The notes: a model not told the origin generated them from the sequence alone. 64,000 bases of DNA from Bombiscardovia asteroides_K (GCF_048001765.1 NZ_CP181447.1:2108001-2172000), one strand, 5' to 3'. Shown: positions 17,156 to 26,593, counted from the stretch's first letter. Translations and numbers: made by a program.

Positions 17156-19027
17156 ATGAACATCAAGGACATTGCTCAGCTTGCCGGCGTATCCACATCA
17201 ACGGTTTCCAAGATTGTGAATCACAAGGACGCCAGCATCACAGCCGCCACGCGCGACAGGGTCCTTGAACTGGTCAGGAAGTACCACTACACGCCCTACG
17301 GATCCTCCAAGCCCAACACCACTACCTGGAGAATCGGGGTCCTGCTGAGCTCATCCATCTCCATGGACTCCACCTTGGACGGGATCATCCAGCAGGCGCA
17401 GAAGTCGGGGTACGGCACCCTGGTTTTCAACAGCTACGGCGACCATGACCAGGAGGAACGCAACATCCTAACCGCTCTGGAGCATCGGGTGGATGGCGTG
17501 GTCTGGGAGCCAATCGACCGCACAAGCCTGGCCTTGAAAAGCAGGATCGAGGCAGGAGGGATTCCCGAACTGACCATTGGACCCCTAGGAGACGACCGGG
17601 CAGCGCTCATGCCCTACGAAGACGCTGCTTACAGTCTTACTGAAGAGCTGATCAAGCGCCACCACACCAGCATCGCCTGTCTGCTCTCGCCGGGCAGGCG
17701 GACCCAGAGCTTCCTGCACGGTTATCGTCGTTGCCTGTTCGACCACAACCTCCAATACCACACTGATATGGTCCTGGAAACCATCGGCGAAGACCTGACC
17801 CAAGTCCTGGAGAACCGACACGTCACTGGTGTCGTGGCATCCCACTACCACCATGCCCTGGAATTCCTTCAGTTCGCCGAATCCATGCATTACCGTCTAC
17901 CCCAGGATCTCTCCCTGGTCTCCCTGATGAACGACACCAACGTGCACCTGCGTTACCCTGGCAGCCCGGAAATATCGTCCTACGTCATGCGCAACGCCGA
18001 CTTTGGCGCCTACCTGTGCCGACGGATCATCCATGCCATCGAGCATGAATCCCATCCGAGCGAGACCTTCGAGCATGTCTTCGCCCTGGACGGCGAGAAG
18101 ACCGTCGGCCGGCCCCCGGATCAGCAATGCAAGAAGATCGTGGTGGTCGGCAGCATCAACGTGGACACCTACCTGACCGCCCCCAGCCTGCCCAAGGCGG
18201 GTATGACCACCACGACCAGAAACTTCGCCTCCACACCGGGGGGCAAGGCCACCAACCAGGCGGTGGGCGTGGCCAGGCTGGAGCATCAGGTTTCCCTGAT
18301 TGGCAATGTCGGCAGTGATCCGGCCGCAGACTACATCTACAAAACCATGAGGCAAGCCCATGTGGATGCCACTGGTGTGCACAGGGTCAGCGGGGCGGAC
18401 ACGGGCAAAGCCTACATCTTCGTCGACAACAAGGGCGAGTCGATGATCTCCCTGGTGGCCGGCGCCAACGAATTTCTGACCCCGGACGACATCACCGAGC
18501 GCGACCAGATCTTCCGGAACACCGGCTACTGCCTGATCCAGACAGAGATCCCCATGGACACCGTCATTGAGGCCTGTAGAACAGCCAAGCGCCACCATGC
18601 CACCACCATCGTCAAACCGTCATCCTGTGGCCACCTGCCTGAAGACCTGCTGGCTTCGATCGACATCCTGATCCCGAATCTCAACGAGCTGAACACCCTG
18701 ATACCAGGGCCAGGATCCGTGGTGGACAAGGCGAAGCAGTTCATCGACGGCGGGGCGGGCAAGGTCATCATCACCCTGGGCGAGCGCGGCTGCACCCTGG
18801 TCACTGCCAGCGGACACAAGGATTTCCCAGCCCACGAGACCCGAACGATCGACGACACCGGCGCCAGCGATGCTTTCATCAGCGCCCTGGCCTCCTATCT
18901 GTGCAGCGGATGCTCCCTGGACAAAGCCGCTCATATTGCCAATCTGGCCGCCGGCTTCAGCGTCGCCCACGAAGGTGTCATCCCCTCCCTGATCAACCGC
19001 CGCCAGCTGGAAGGCCTGATCGACTGA
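17156..19027 (+). CDS. LacI-family regulator fused to a ribokinase (PfkB family)
   Basis: A 623-residue fusion. Residues 1-50 form a LacI helix-turn-helix (IKDIAQLAGVSTSTVSKIVN); about 60-320 form the periplasmic-binding-like sensor (IGVLLSSS, HRVDGVVWEP, SLVSLMND); from about 325 a ribokinase domain begins with VVVGSINVD. The kinase shows the PfkB glycine motif TPGGKATNQAVG, and the catalytic motif DTGASDAF with base Asp572; the usual Gly before this Asp is Ser here. The start ATG 17156 follows AGGAGG and a second GGA. Transcribed away from the ECF/nucleoside hydrolase operon, it plausibly represses it and phosphorylates ribose set free by the hydrolase (inference). Both parts look intact, in one frame with no stop. 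Confidence 0.9.
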   Translation: MNIKDIAQLAGVSTSTVSKIVNHKDASITAATRDRVLELVRKYHYTPYGSSKPNTTTWRIGVLLSSSISMDSTLDGIIQQAQKSGYGTLVFNSYGDHDQEERNILTALEHRVDGVVWEPIDRTSLALKSRIEAGGIPELTIGPLGDDRAALMPYEDAAYSLTEELIKRHHTSIACLLSPGRRTQSFLHGYRRCLFDHNLQYHTDMVLETIGEDLTQVLENRHVTGVVASHYHHALEFLQFAESMHYRLPQDLSLVSLMNDTNVHLRYPGSPEISSYVMRNADFGAYLCRRIIHAIEHESHPSETFEHVFALDGEKTVGRPPDQQCKKIVVVGSINVDTYLTAPSLPKAGMTTTTRNFASTPGGKATNQAVGVARLEHQVSLIGNVGSDPAADYIYKTMRQAHVDATGVHRVSGADTGKAYIFVDNKGESMISLVAGANEFLTPDDITERDQIFRNTGYCLIQTEIPMDTVIEACRTAKRHHATTIVKPSSCGHLPEDLLASIDILIPNLNELNTLIPGPGSVVDKAKQFIDGGAGKVIITLGERGCTLVTASGHKDFPAHETRTIDDTGASDAFISALASYLCSGCSLDKAAHIANLAAGFSVAHEGVIPSLINRRQLEGLID

Positions 19028-19054
19028 GCGTTCCAGGCGCGAATATGGTCGGAG

Positions 19055-19078
19055 GGCTGTGAGCGTCCACGGCCTTTT
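19055..19078 (+). terminator. Terminator after the LacI-ribokinase gene
   Basis: A 7-bp stem GGCTGTG/CACGGCC with one G-T pair and a 6-base loop, directly followed by TTTTAG, 27 bases after the stop codon. A good rho-independent terminator. Confidence 0.68.
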
Positions 19079-19388
19079 AGGACCTATACATGCTCTGATC
19101 ACTGCGAATTCCACAGCAGCTATGCCATTTGCCGACATGGTCTGACTTCATATTTGCCTCAACGCTGGATTCCGACAGGCCCGCATGCGTCCCTCACGAT
19201 GGGCCTTTATAATTTCATAGGGCACAGAATCAGGAATGGGGGCCATTGATGGCTTCAGCCGTTCCGGCTTCGGCACCAATCGCAATACCGCAGACGGTCG
19301 CACAGGAATATGCCATTACGGGAGTTGCAGCAGGTGCGAAAAGGACTGATCTCAAAGGTGAATCAACCAGTTGAAAGGTACCGAACCA
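19079..19388. other. Intergenic stretch before the first GH31 gene
   Basis: About 310 bases. A perfect TATAAT at 19208-19213 could be a -10 box but no clear -35 lies 17 bases before it. An AGGCCC/GGGCCT stem (near 19177-19206) abuts it. The AAACCGGTTT operator seen near the second GH31 cluster is not present here. Confidence 0.3.
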
Positions 19389-21458
19389 ATGCAACATTCA
19401 ACATTTACCACCGACGGCCAAGCACTGAAGTGGACAGGCAACGGCGAATACCTTCGCATCGAGCCCTGGGGATCAGATTCCATACGCGTCCGATCCTCGC
19501 TGATGCACGAACCCGAAGATCCGGACTGGGCGCTTTTACACGATCACCACGAGCCTTCCGACGCGGTGCAGATAAGCATCGATGACCAGCCGGGACAGGC
19601 CACCATAATCAACGGGTCTCTCATGGTCAAGGCGCAGGCTTCGGGCGGCATCGACACAGGCAACGGCTATACCGACAAGTGTCTGCTCAGCTTTTGGCGC
19701 ACTGACGGTACGCTGCTCTTCAGCGAGATGAGGGATGGTGGCTCCCTGAATTTAAGGGCGCGTTCTTTCGCTCCCATCGTGGGAGGCGACCACCAGGTCA
19801 AGGTAACCTTCGTACCTCCGGTAAACGAACATCTGTACGGCATGGGCGAATATCAACAGAACATCATGGACCTGAAAGGCTGCACGCTCGAGCTGGCCCA
19901 TAGGAACTCGCAAATCTCCATACCATTCGTCGTCTCCAGTTGCGGATACGGATTCCTATGGAACAATCCAGCCGTGGGTTCCGTCAGTTTTGGGAAGAAT
20001 AAGACTCAATGGTCGGCGGACAGCACTCGACAGATTGATTATTGGATTACAGTCGGTACCGATTATCGCTCGATTATGTCCCATTACGCAGACGCTACCG
20101 GCCATACTCCCCAGATGCCTGAATGGGGTCTTGGATTTTGGCAGAGCAAGCTTCGCTATTGGAACCAGGATCAATTGCTGGAGGTTGCCAGAGAATTCAA
20201 AAAGCGCAAGATCCCTCTGGACCTCATTGTCATCGACTTCTTCCATTGGCCTCACATGGGTGATTTCAGATTCGAAGACGAATTCTGGCCAGATCCCGTC
20301 AGCATGAGCAACGAATTGCACAAGATGGGAATCCGACTCATGGTGTCAGTCTGGCCGCAGATAGCACTGACTTCTGAAAACTATCCAGAGATGAAAGCCA
20401 AGAATCTGCTGGTGCGAGCAGACCACGGCGAAGATATCGGCATGATGTTCGAGGGACCCAGCCAGTTCTTCGATGCCACCAACCCTCGAGCCCGCCAATA
20501 TGTATGGGAGAAATGCCGAGAGCACTACGCCGATGTCGGTGTCGATGCCTTCTGGCTGGATGAGGCCGAACCAGAGTACGGCACTTACGATTTCAGCAAT
20601 TACCGCTACTGGGCCGGACCCGCTCAGCAGACGGCTAATCTGTATCCGCGGGAATACAACAAGGGATTCTACGAGGGGCAGCTGGCCTACGGGCGCCAGG
20701 GACAGATCGTTAACCTCACCAGATGCGCATGGGCCGGATCCCAACAATATGGGGCTCTTGTATGGTCGGGCGATGTCGCATCCACCTTCGAGGCGTTCAG
20801 AGCACAAATTACCTGCGCTATCCATATGGGCATGGCTGGCATTCCTTGGTTCACCACCGATCTGGGAGGATTCCACGATGGCGATATCGACGATCCCACG
20901 TTCCGTGAACTGCTGTTGCGATGGGCGCAATTCTCCTGCTTCTCGCCCGTCATGCGCAACCACGGTGACCGTAGCCAGCATCACCCAGACGGGACCACCA
21001 AGATCGCCATCACTACAGCGCAGGGAGAACGGCGATTACCGTCCGGAGCGAACAATGAACCGTGGAGCTATGGAAAGTCCGTCGAAGACATCTATGTCAA
21101 GTTCATCAAGATCCGAGAGCATCTTCGCCCTTATCTGCGTGAGCTGTTTGCTCAAGCGCATGAGGATGGGCAGCCGCTCATCAGGGGGCTGTTCTACGAA
21201 TTCCCCCATGACGACGCTGCTTCCGACATCGCCGACGAGTATATGCTCGGACCTGATTTGTTGGTAGCTCCAGTGACAGAGGAAGGAGCCAGATCTCGAC
21301 AGGTCTACTTGCCTGGGGACGCGACTACGCAGTGGCAGGATCTTCGCGACGGGGCGATGTACGACGGGGGTAAGACGATCACCGCAGAAGCCTCACTGGA
21401 TACCCTGCCGGTATTCGCCAGGGACGGCAGAAACCACGAGCTGCTGGGCATACTCTGA
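19389..21458 (+). CDS. GH31 alpha-xylosidase/alpha-glucosidase (first copy)
   Basis: A 689-residue cytoplasmic glycoside hydrolase of family 31, retaining mechanism. The nucleophile is Asp391 in FWLDEAEPEYG (family WxDxxE), and the acid/base is Asp462 in VWSGDVAST. The N-terminal beta-sandwich starts at residue 1 and the barrel carries PEWGLGFWQSKLRYW. It resembles YicI-like alpha-xylosidases, but GH31 specificity cannot be set by motif alone. The ATG at 19389 has AAAGGT upstream; a TTG 18 bases earlier is an alternative. No signal peptide. It stands alone, without transporter genes, unlike its paralogue at 28585, with which it shares long identical stretches (GMGEYQQNI, FFHWPHMGD). Confidence 0.9.
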   Translation: MQHSTFTTDGQALKWTGNGEYLRIEPWGSDSIRVRSSLMHEPEDPDWALLHDHHEPSDAVQISIDDQPGQATIINGSLMVKAQASGGIDTGNGYTDKCLLSFWRTDGTLLFSEMRDGGSLNLRARSFAPIVGGDHQVKVTFVPPVNEHLYGMGEYQQNIMDLKGCTLELAHRNSQISIPFVVSSCGYGFLWNNPAVGSVSFGKNKTQWSADSTRQIDYWITVGTDYRSIMSHYADATGHTPQMPEWGLGFWQSKLRYWNQDQLLEVAREFKKRKIPLDLIVIDFFHWPHMGDFRFEDEFWPDPVSMSNELHKMGIRLMVSVWPQIALTSENYPEMKAKNLLVRADHGEDIGMMFEGPSQFFDATNPRARQYVWEKCREHYADVGVDAFWLDEAEPEYGTYDFSNYRYWAGPAQQTANLYPREYNKGFYEGQLAYGRQGQIVNLTRCAWAGSQQYGALVWSGDVASTFEAFRAQITCAIHMGMAGIPWFTTDLGGFHDGDIDDPTFRELLLRWAQFSCFSPVMRNHGDRSQHHPDGTTKIAITTAQGERRLPSGANNEPWSYGKSVEDIYVKFIKIREHLRPYLRELFAQAHEDGQPLIRGLFYEFPHDDAASDIADEYMLGPDLLVAPVTEEGARSRQVYLPGDATTQWQDLRDGAMYDGGKTITAEASLDTLPVFARDGRNHELLGIL

Positions 21459-21475
21459 TATATCCGTCATTCGCA

Positions 21476-21504
21476 TCGGGTCAGGACCGCTCGTCCTGAC
21501 CCGA
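21476..21504 (+). terminator. Terminator after the first GH31 gene
   Basis: A perfect 12-bp stem TCGGGTCAGGAC/GTCCTGACCCGA with loop CGCTC, followed by CTTCTTATTC, 17 bases after the stop. Strong rho-independent terminator. Confidence 0.82.
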
Positions 21505-21899
21505 CTTCTTATTCAAGGCATGATTCATCCGGTTTCTAGTTTCGTTTAACTTTCATGCTCATATTCCACCCTGTGCAACGTTCACTCAGAAAGTTTGCCA
21601 AGTCATCGGGTAGCGAATCACCGAGTGACGAACCGTAAAGAGTTCATCTTCTGGAAGGCGGTTGTAACGTAAACGATAAATGGAGCAATAGGCCAATAAA
21701 CGGATGCCGATGACCACGATTTCTGCCAGCATCAATTCCAACCGGCCTGGTCAGCAACTGGCACCGGAGCCCCTGATAGGCTTGCTCATAACCTCAAAGA
21801 GCGAATAATGATGTCCAAAGTGCTCTGCGAAAATGACTAACTAACACGCAATAGCCGTACCTATGGCCAGGTAGGATTCGAAATACGGAAAGGGGAACG
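21505..21899. other. Gene-free stretch before the ImmA/IrrE gene
   Basis: About 395 bases with mixed base composition and no recognisable frame; lower GC than the neighbouring genes. AAAGGGG just before ATG 21900 is a plausible ribosome site for the interrupted gene that follows. Confidence 0.35.
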
Positions 21900-23066
21900 A
21901 TGGCTCAAACAGTACGCGTCAATGTTCCCCGCACCATTCTCGATTAGGTCATATCCATAGGCGCCGAAGACCGTCTAGGTGAAGAACAACGTCAGAATAT
22001 TGACGCATGGAAACAGGGCACCAAACGGCCTACTGTGTCTCAGCTACATGACATCAGTGACAAGTTGCACGTGCCATTCGGCTACTTCTTCATGGATGAG
22101 CCCATTGATGATACGCCACCCGTCTATGCCAAACGCACTGTCGGCAGTCAGCAGCCACAAGGACGTCCTTCCCGAGATCTTGTGGACACCATTGACCAGA
22201 TGACTGCCATTCAGGACTGGGCGAGGCAAGACCGCATCGACAATGAGGGCACCCGACTGGAACAGGTGGGTTCCCGGACCATCAATGACGACAGCAACCT
22301 TATCGCCGAGGATATTCGTCGAGCTCTGAAGATTGATGAACATTGGTATCGCAAATCCGACCTGCATAGACCAGCTAAGGCTTTCAAGCTACTGCGCGAG
22401 CGCGCTGAGGGCACCGGGATTCTCATCATGCAGAACGGAGTGGTCGGTAACAACACCAGCAGACCACTCGACCCCAAAGAATTTCGTGCTTTTACACTCA
22501 TTAATCCATACGCCCCATTGATATTTATCAACAAGACTGACGAACACGAAACCGCTCGCCTCTTCTCCCTGGTGCATGAGCTGGCACATGTTTGGCTGGG
22601 AGCTGATGAATTATACAATGACACCGCGCTGCCCACCGGAGTCACCAAGCTTGAGCAGGTCTGCAATGAAGTAGCGGCAGCCATATTGTTGCCAGACGGA
22701 GACTTCCTGGAAGCATGGCGGAGTGTTCCAGACGACACCACATTGGACGAACGGATGAAAGAACTGAAGGAGTGCTTCCCTGTCTCCCATACCGCTTTGG
22801 CCCTTCGCGCCATGAAACATAAGCTGATCAGCCAGGAAACCTTCCAGAAATGCAACCAGGCCGCCCAAACCTGGTCAGAAGAAACTGAAAATAAGCAAGG
22901 TTCCCCAACCTTTTATAACACCGAACTGAGCAGATTCGATTCCCGATTCCTGGAACGACTGGCAAGCAGCGTGGCCAAGGGAGGAACCACGTATTTAGAT
23001 GCCTATCGTCTCACAGGTATCACAGGCGACACTTTCACCAAGCTCATGAAGAGGATCGTCTCATGA
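21900..23066 (+). pseudogene. ImmA/IrrE-type zinc peptidase with early in-frame stop (XRE/COG2856 family)
   Basis: Reading from ATG 21900 (AAAGGGG upstream) gives MAQTVRVNVPRTILD, then TAG at 21945-21947, then an open frame to 23066. The rest, 388 codons in total, reads as an ImmA/IrrE metallopeptidase: QNIDAWKQGTKRPTVSQLHDIS, KLHVPFGYFF (an XRE-linked linker), and zinc motif HELAH at 22575-22589. In intact homologues a Trp is likely at the stop position, so TGG to TAG is a simple explanation (inference). The alternative start GTG at 22035 lacks a ribosome site and would lose the DNA-binding start. Members act as proteases cleaving regulators of stress or mobile-element responses. It precedes a PIN-like partner that is also damaged. 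Confidence 0.78.
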
Positions 23067-23595
23067 TGCAGCCATCGTTCATGGATTCGCCTTTCTTATT
23101 GATGCAAACTGCCTGATCGAACCATACAACCGGTACTACAACCCCCAGTCTGCTTTGTCGAAACCGTTCTGGACACATCTACATAATCTGGTCAACAAGG
23201 GCCAAGTGGCAATCATCGACAAAGTTCGTGACGAGGTATATGGTCACAACTGCCCAGAAGTCGATACCTTGTTGGACGAAGTAAAAAGCATTATGGTCAC
23301 CTGCGAGAAAGAGGATGGCATTGTAGAAGCGTATGGGACAGTGCCCAACCAGATCGCCCGCCCTGAAAACGGTTATCAACCCACAGCAATACGTGATTGG
23401 GCTGACAAGCATGTCGCCGACCCCTGGTTGATTGCTACGGCCAAGTTTTACGATGCCACCATCGTCACTTTCGAGCAACCCCAAGCTGAATCGGATCGCC
23501 CGTGGAGACATCCCAAGATTCCGACTGTCGCCTCCCAGCTCACGGTTAACACTGTGGGCCTATTTGCTTTCATGCAGGACGATGGAGGCTTCTGA
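23063..23595 (+). pseudogene. DUF4411 (PIN-like) protein, probably frameshifted near its N-terminus
   Basis: The coding part reads FLIDANCLIEPYNRYYNPQS from 23092, then a 146-residue tail ending FMQDDGGF at 23595. DUF4411 is a PIN-like nuclease family normally paired with ImmA/IrrE genes. The acidic residues of the fold, in LIDAN and in DKHVADPWLIATA, are kept. No ATG, GTG or TTG exists in this frame between the upstream stop at 23047 and the LIDAN motif. ATG 23063 overlaps the previous stop (ATGA) but is in another frame and ends after 17 codons, so one base appears gained or lost near 23081-23091. A TTG at 23155 would make only a truncated product lacking the motif. Confidence 0.7.
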
Positions 23596-23713
23596 AGATT
23601 CAGACGACAAAGCCTGTTCCACTTTCTATCTCGCCCTCATCTCCAGACGCGTCGTCGCCTAGAGTAGATGCAAGGAAGCATCGCAGCATCAAGGTACCAA
23701 AGGAGAGGCCATC

Positions 23714-24109
23714 ATGAGACCAATGTCGGACTATGCCAAGGACCTGCAGCACTCGGGCATGGTCGCCCGCGATCTGGACGAGACCATCGACTTCTACACC
23801 AACAAACTCGGGTTCGAGCTGGTCGGCATCTACCCCAACGGAGAGAATCGATGCGCCTTTCTGCGCCTGGGACATCTGACCATCGAGACCTGGGAGGGCG
23901 AGCCTGCGCCCATGCGCACCGGGGCCATCAACCACTGGGCGCTGGATACGCCAGACATCGATGCCGCTTACGAGCATGCCCTGGAGATGGGGTTGACCAT
24001 CAGAGAGAAGTCCATCCAGGCCATTCCCACTTTCTGGCAGCGGGGAATCCGCTACTTCAACGTTATCGGCCCCAACCAGGAGACCATCGAGTTCTGTCAG
24101 ATTCTCTGA
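23714..24109 (+). CDS. VOC-family (glyoxalase/dioxygenase fold) protein
   Basis: A 131-residue protein of the vicinal oxygen chelate fold, with two beta-alpha-beta-beta-beta units: HSGMVARDLDETIDFYTNKLGF opens the first and INHWALDTPDIDAAYEHALEMG the second, ending ETIEFCQIL. Such proteins bind a metal through His and Glu residues and act as lyases, dioxygenases or drug-binding proteins; the reaction cannot be assigned here. AAAGGAGAGG precedes ATG 23714, with a second in-frame ATG at 23723. It lies alone between the broken toxin-type module and the dehydrogenase pair. Confidence 0.83.
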   Translation: MRPMSDYAKDLQHSGMVARDLDETIDFYTNKLGFELVGIYPNGENRCAFLRLGHLTIETWEGEPAPMRTGAINHWALDTPDIDAAYEHALEMGLTIREKSIQAIPTFWQRGIRYFNVIGPNQETIEFCQIL

Positions 24110-24411
24110 CTGTCCTCCTAAGGCCGGCGACTCTTCCCTCTCGTGTATAGCAAGGAATGCAGATGGCCAATCGGGTTATATGGCAGCTCTCAACCCCACC
24201 CCCAACGACGAGTGCCACAGAACACTCATGTGAGCAAAGCGACAAAATTCTCAGTGTTTCACCCACTTGATTGAACGGCCGAATAAACCCTGATTTATCC
24301 ACTTATTCCAGCCTTTCAGCAACATAGGAACACCCAGAATAATCCCAGGTACTGCCAGTAATATGGAATAAGTATCCAAAGACGGATGCATTGCAATGAA
24401 AAGAGGTTTCT
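24110..24411. other. Intergenic stretch before the dehydrogenase pair
   Basis: About 300 bases, AT-richer than its surroundings. It contains an inverted repeat ACTTATTCCA (24301-24310) and TGGAATAAGT (24364-24373) separated by 53 bases, and a short ATAAA/TTTAT stem. The 3' end before the gene (ATGC...CAATGAAAAGAGGT) resembles the stretch before the second paralogue. Confidence 0.35.
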
Positions 24412-25305
24412 ATGACGAACATTCATAATGTCACGGTTGCCGGCGGTGGGGTGCTTGGCAGCCAAATCGCCTATCAATCAGCCTTCAAGGGTAAGAAGGT
24501 AACAATCTACGATATCAACGACCAGGCTGTGGCGGCCGCCGAGGAGCGCGTCAAGAACCTGCGCGATTCCTACAAGCACGACATCAATGCTACTGATGAG
24601 CAATTCGACGCCGGACTAAACAACATGTCCTTTACCGCCGACATGGCCGAAGCCGTCAAGAACGCTGACTTGGTCATCGAAGCAGTCCCGGAGAAGCCCT
24701 CAATCAAGCATGACCTTTATCAGAACCTGGCCAAGATGGCTCCCAAAGATGCCATCTTCACCAGCAACTCCTCCACCTACGTGCCCAGCACCTTCGCAGC
24801 CGACACAGGCAGGCCGGACAAGTTCCTGAACATGCACTTCGCCAACCAGGTTTGGCTGTACAACACGGCTGAGATCATGGGCACCGATCAGACCGACCCC
24901 AAGGTCTTCAATGAAATCGTGGACTATGCCAAGGAGATCGGCATGGTTCCCATCGTCCTGAAGAAGGAACAGCCTGGATACGTCCTGAACACCCTCCTCA
25001 TCCCCCTGCTTGAAGCCGCCTCCTACCTTTGGGGTCAGGGCATCGCGGATCCGGAGACAGTGGACAAGACCTGGATGATCGCAACAGGCGCACCCATGGG
25101 ACCCTTTGCCATCTTTGACGTTGTGGGGCTGCGGACCGCCTTCAATATCACCAAGGAGCAGCGGGGAGACAACCCTGACTTCAAGCCCTTCCTGGAGAAG
25201 ATCCAGAAGATGATGGACGAGGGCAAGACCGGCAAGGATTCGGGAGAAGGGTTCTACACCTATCCCAACCCCGCCTTTGCTGATCCTGACTTCCTGAAGG
25301 CCTGA
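24412..25305 (+). CDS. 3-hydroxyacyl-CoA dehydrogenase family protein (tandem copy 1)
   Basis: A 297-residue NAD-dependent dehydrogenase. The Rossmann start is VTVAGGGVLGSQIAYQ (GxGxxG variant GGGVLG), with the acidic YDI at the end of strand 2. The catalytic His is His142 in MHFANQVW; typical family members have HFFNP here, so the NP is replaced by NQ. The C-terminal helical domain has GYVLNTLLIPLLEAA and the acyl pocket. Ribosome site AAAAGAGG before ATG 24412. No thiolase, enoyl-CoA hydratase or acyl-CoA ligase gene lies nearby, so a role in beta-oxidation is not supported; the true substrate is unknown. Its paralogue follows 215 bases later. Confidence 0.83.
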   Translation: MTNIHNVTVAGGGVLGSQIAYQSAFKGKKVTIYDINDQAVAAAEERVKNLRDSYKHDINATDEQFDAGLNNMSFTADMAEAVKNADLVIEAVPEKPSIKHDLYQNLAKMAPKDAIFTSNSSTYVPSTFAADTGRPDKFLNMHFANQVWLYNTAEIMGTDQTDPKVFNEIVDYAKEIGMVPIVLKKEQPGYVLNTLLIPLLEAASYLWGQGIADPETVDKTWMIATGAPMGPFAIFDVVGLRTAFNITKEQRGDNPDFKPFLEKIQKMMDEGKTGKDSGEGFYTYPNPAFADPDFLKA

Positions 25306-25362
25306 GAGAACCGTTTTCACCAAACAGGACCCACCCGTTGCAAGGGACCACAACGCAACTCG

Positions 25363-25388
25363 CCTCCCCGCAATGGGAGGGTCTGTTT
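25363..25388 (+). terminator. Hairpin between the two dehydrogenase genes
   Basis: CCTCCC (25363-25368) pairs with GGGAGG (25375-25380), followed by GTCTGTTTTC. AAACAGGACCC (25322) and GGGTCTGTTT (25379) can pair around it with one bulge, so the leader of copy 2 may fold in two alternative ways. Confidence 0.5.
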
Positions 25389-25520
25389 TCACTGCCGATT
25401 TTCAAGCGAATCTAACCGTCAAGCTGCTCGTCAACCTTTGCAAATCGCCGACTGCGCCTCTTTACTACCATTGAATCAGGCATCCAAGGAAGGATGCCGA
25501 CACAATGAAAGAGGTCATTC

Positions 25521-26414
25521 ATGACAAATATCGAACAGGTCACCGTCGCCGGTGGTGGTGTTTTGGGCAGTCAGATCGCCTATCAATGTGCATTCAAGGG
25601 CAAAAATGTCACGGTCTACGACATCGGAGACGATGCCGTAGCAGCGGCCAGAGAGCGAGTCAAGGCGCTTCGCGCCGCCTATAAGGGCGACATAAAAGCA
25701 ACAGACGAACAGTTCGATGCCGGATTAGGTCGAATGAGCTTCACCACCGACCTGAGCAAGGCAGTCAAGAACGCGGATCTGGTCATCGAGGCAATTCCTG
25801 AGAAGCCCTCCATCAAGCACGACTTCTATCAGAGCCTGGCCAAGCTGGCGCCCGAAAACACCATCTTCGCCAGTAACTCCTCCACCTACGTGCCCAGCAC
25901 TTTCGCATCCGACACAGGCAGGCCAGACAAATTCCTGAACTTGCACTTCGCCAACCAGATCTGGCTGATGAATACCGCTGAAATCATGGGAACCGATCAA
26001 ACCGATCCAGACATCTACAACCAAATCGTTTCCTTTGCCCGGGAGATTGGTATGGTCCCCATCCAGCTGCACAAGGAACAGCCCGGCTATGTGCTCAACA
26101 CGTTGCTGATGCCACTCATGGGCGCTGCCGGCATGCTATGGGCGCACGATGTGGCCGATCCACAGACTATCGACAAAACCTGGATGATCGCCACTGGCGC
26201 GCCCAAGGGACCCTTCGGTTTCTACGACATGGTCGGCCTTCGGACCGCCTACAACATCCTCAGCCAGCGTCAGGGTGACAATCCTCAAGCCAAGCCCCTC
26301 CTGGACAAACTCAATGCCATGATCGAGCAAGGCAAGCTGGGCGAAGAGACCGGTCAGGGCTTCTACCAGTATCCTGATCCCGACTACCGAGATCCCGGAT
26401 TCCTCAAGTCCTAA
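25521..26414 (+). CDS. 3-hydroxyacyl-CoA dehydrogenase family protein (tandem copy 2)
   Basis: A 297-residue paralogue of the preceding gene, same length, with matching segments such as VTVAGGGVLGSQIAYQ, VPEKPSIKHD/IPEKPSIKHD, SSTYVPSTFA and HFANQ. It is a tandem duplication. AAAGAGG precedes ATG 25521. The upstream sequence before both genes shares GGATGC...CAATGAAA(A)GAGGT, so the duplicated unit included the translation start region. The pair has diverged evenly, which suggests both are kept for use. Function as for copy 1, unknown beyond an NAD-linked 3-hydroxyacyl oxidoreductase. Confidence 0.83.
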   Translation: MTNIEQVTVAGGGVLGSQIAYQCAFKGKNVTVYDIGDDAVAAARERVKALRAAYKGDIKATDEQFDAGLGRMSFTTDLSKAVKNADLVIEAIPEKPSIKHDFYQSLAKLAPENTIFASNSSTYVPSTFASDTGRPDKFLNLHFANQIWLMNTAEIMGTDQTDPDIYNQIVSFAREIGMVPIQLHKEQPGYVLNTLLMPLMGAAGMLWAHDVADPQTIDKTWMIATGAPKGPFGFYDMVGLRTAYNILSQRQGDNPQAKPLLDKLNAMIEQGKLGEETGQGFYQYPDPDYRDPGFLKS

Positions 26415-26593
26415 TCAAATCCGACCAAGAGGGCTATGGAGGGCCAGATAAGGGCCCGCCACAGCCCTCATCATGAGGCGTGGTAAGCTGTATATTTATG
26501 GCATTTTTGTGAAAACCACCAAAGGAAGAGGCAGACAGGGAAATCACAAAGGCGGAAAAGACGAACAACGGCCTAGTGGCCGGAGAAGGAATA

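Noticed and set aside
24293..24303. A DnaA-box-like TTATCCACT
   Set aside because: A single near match without clustering; not evidence for an origin.
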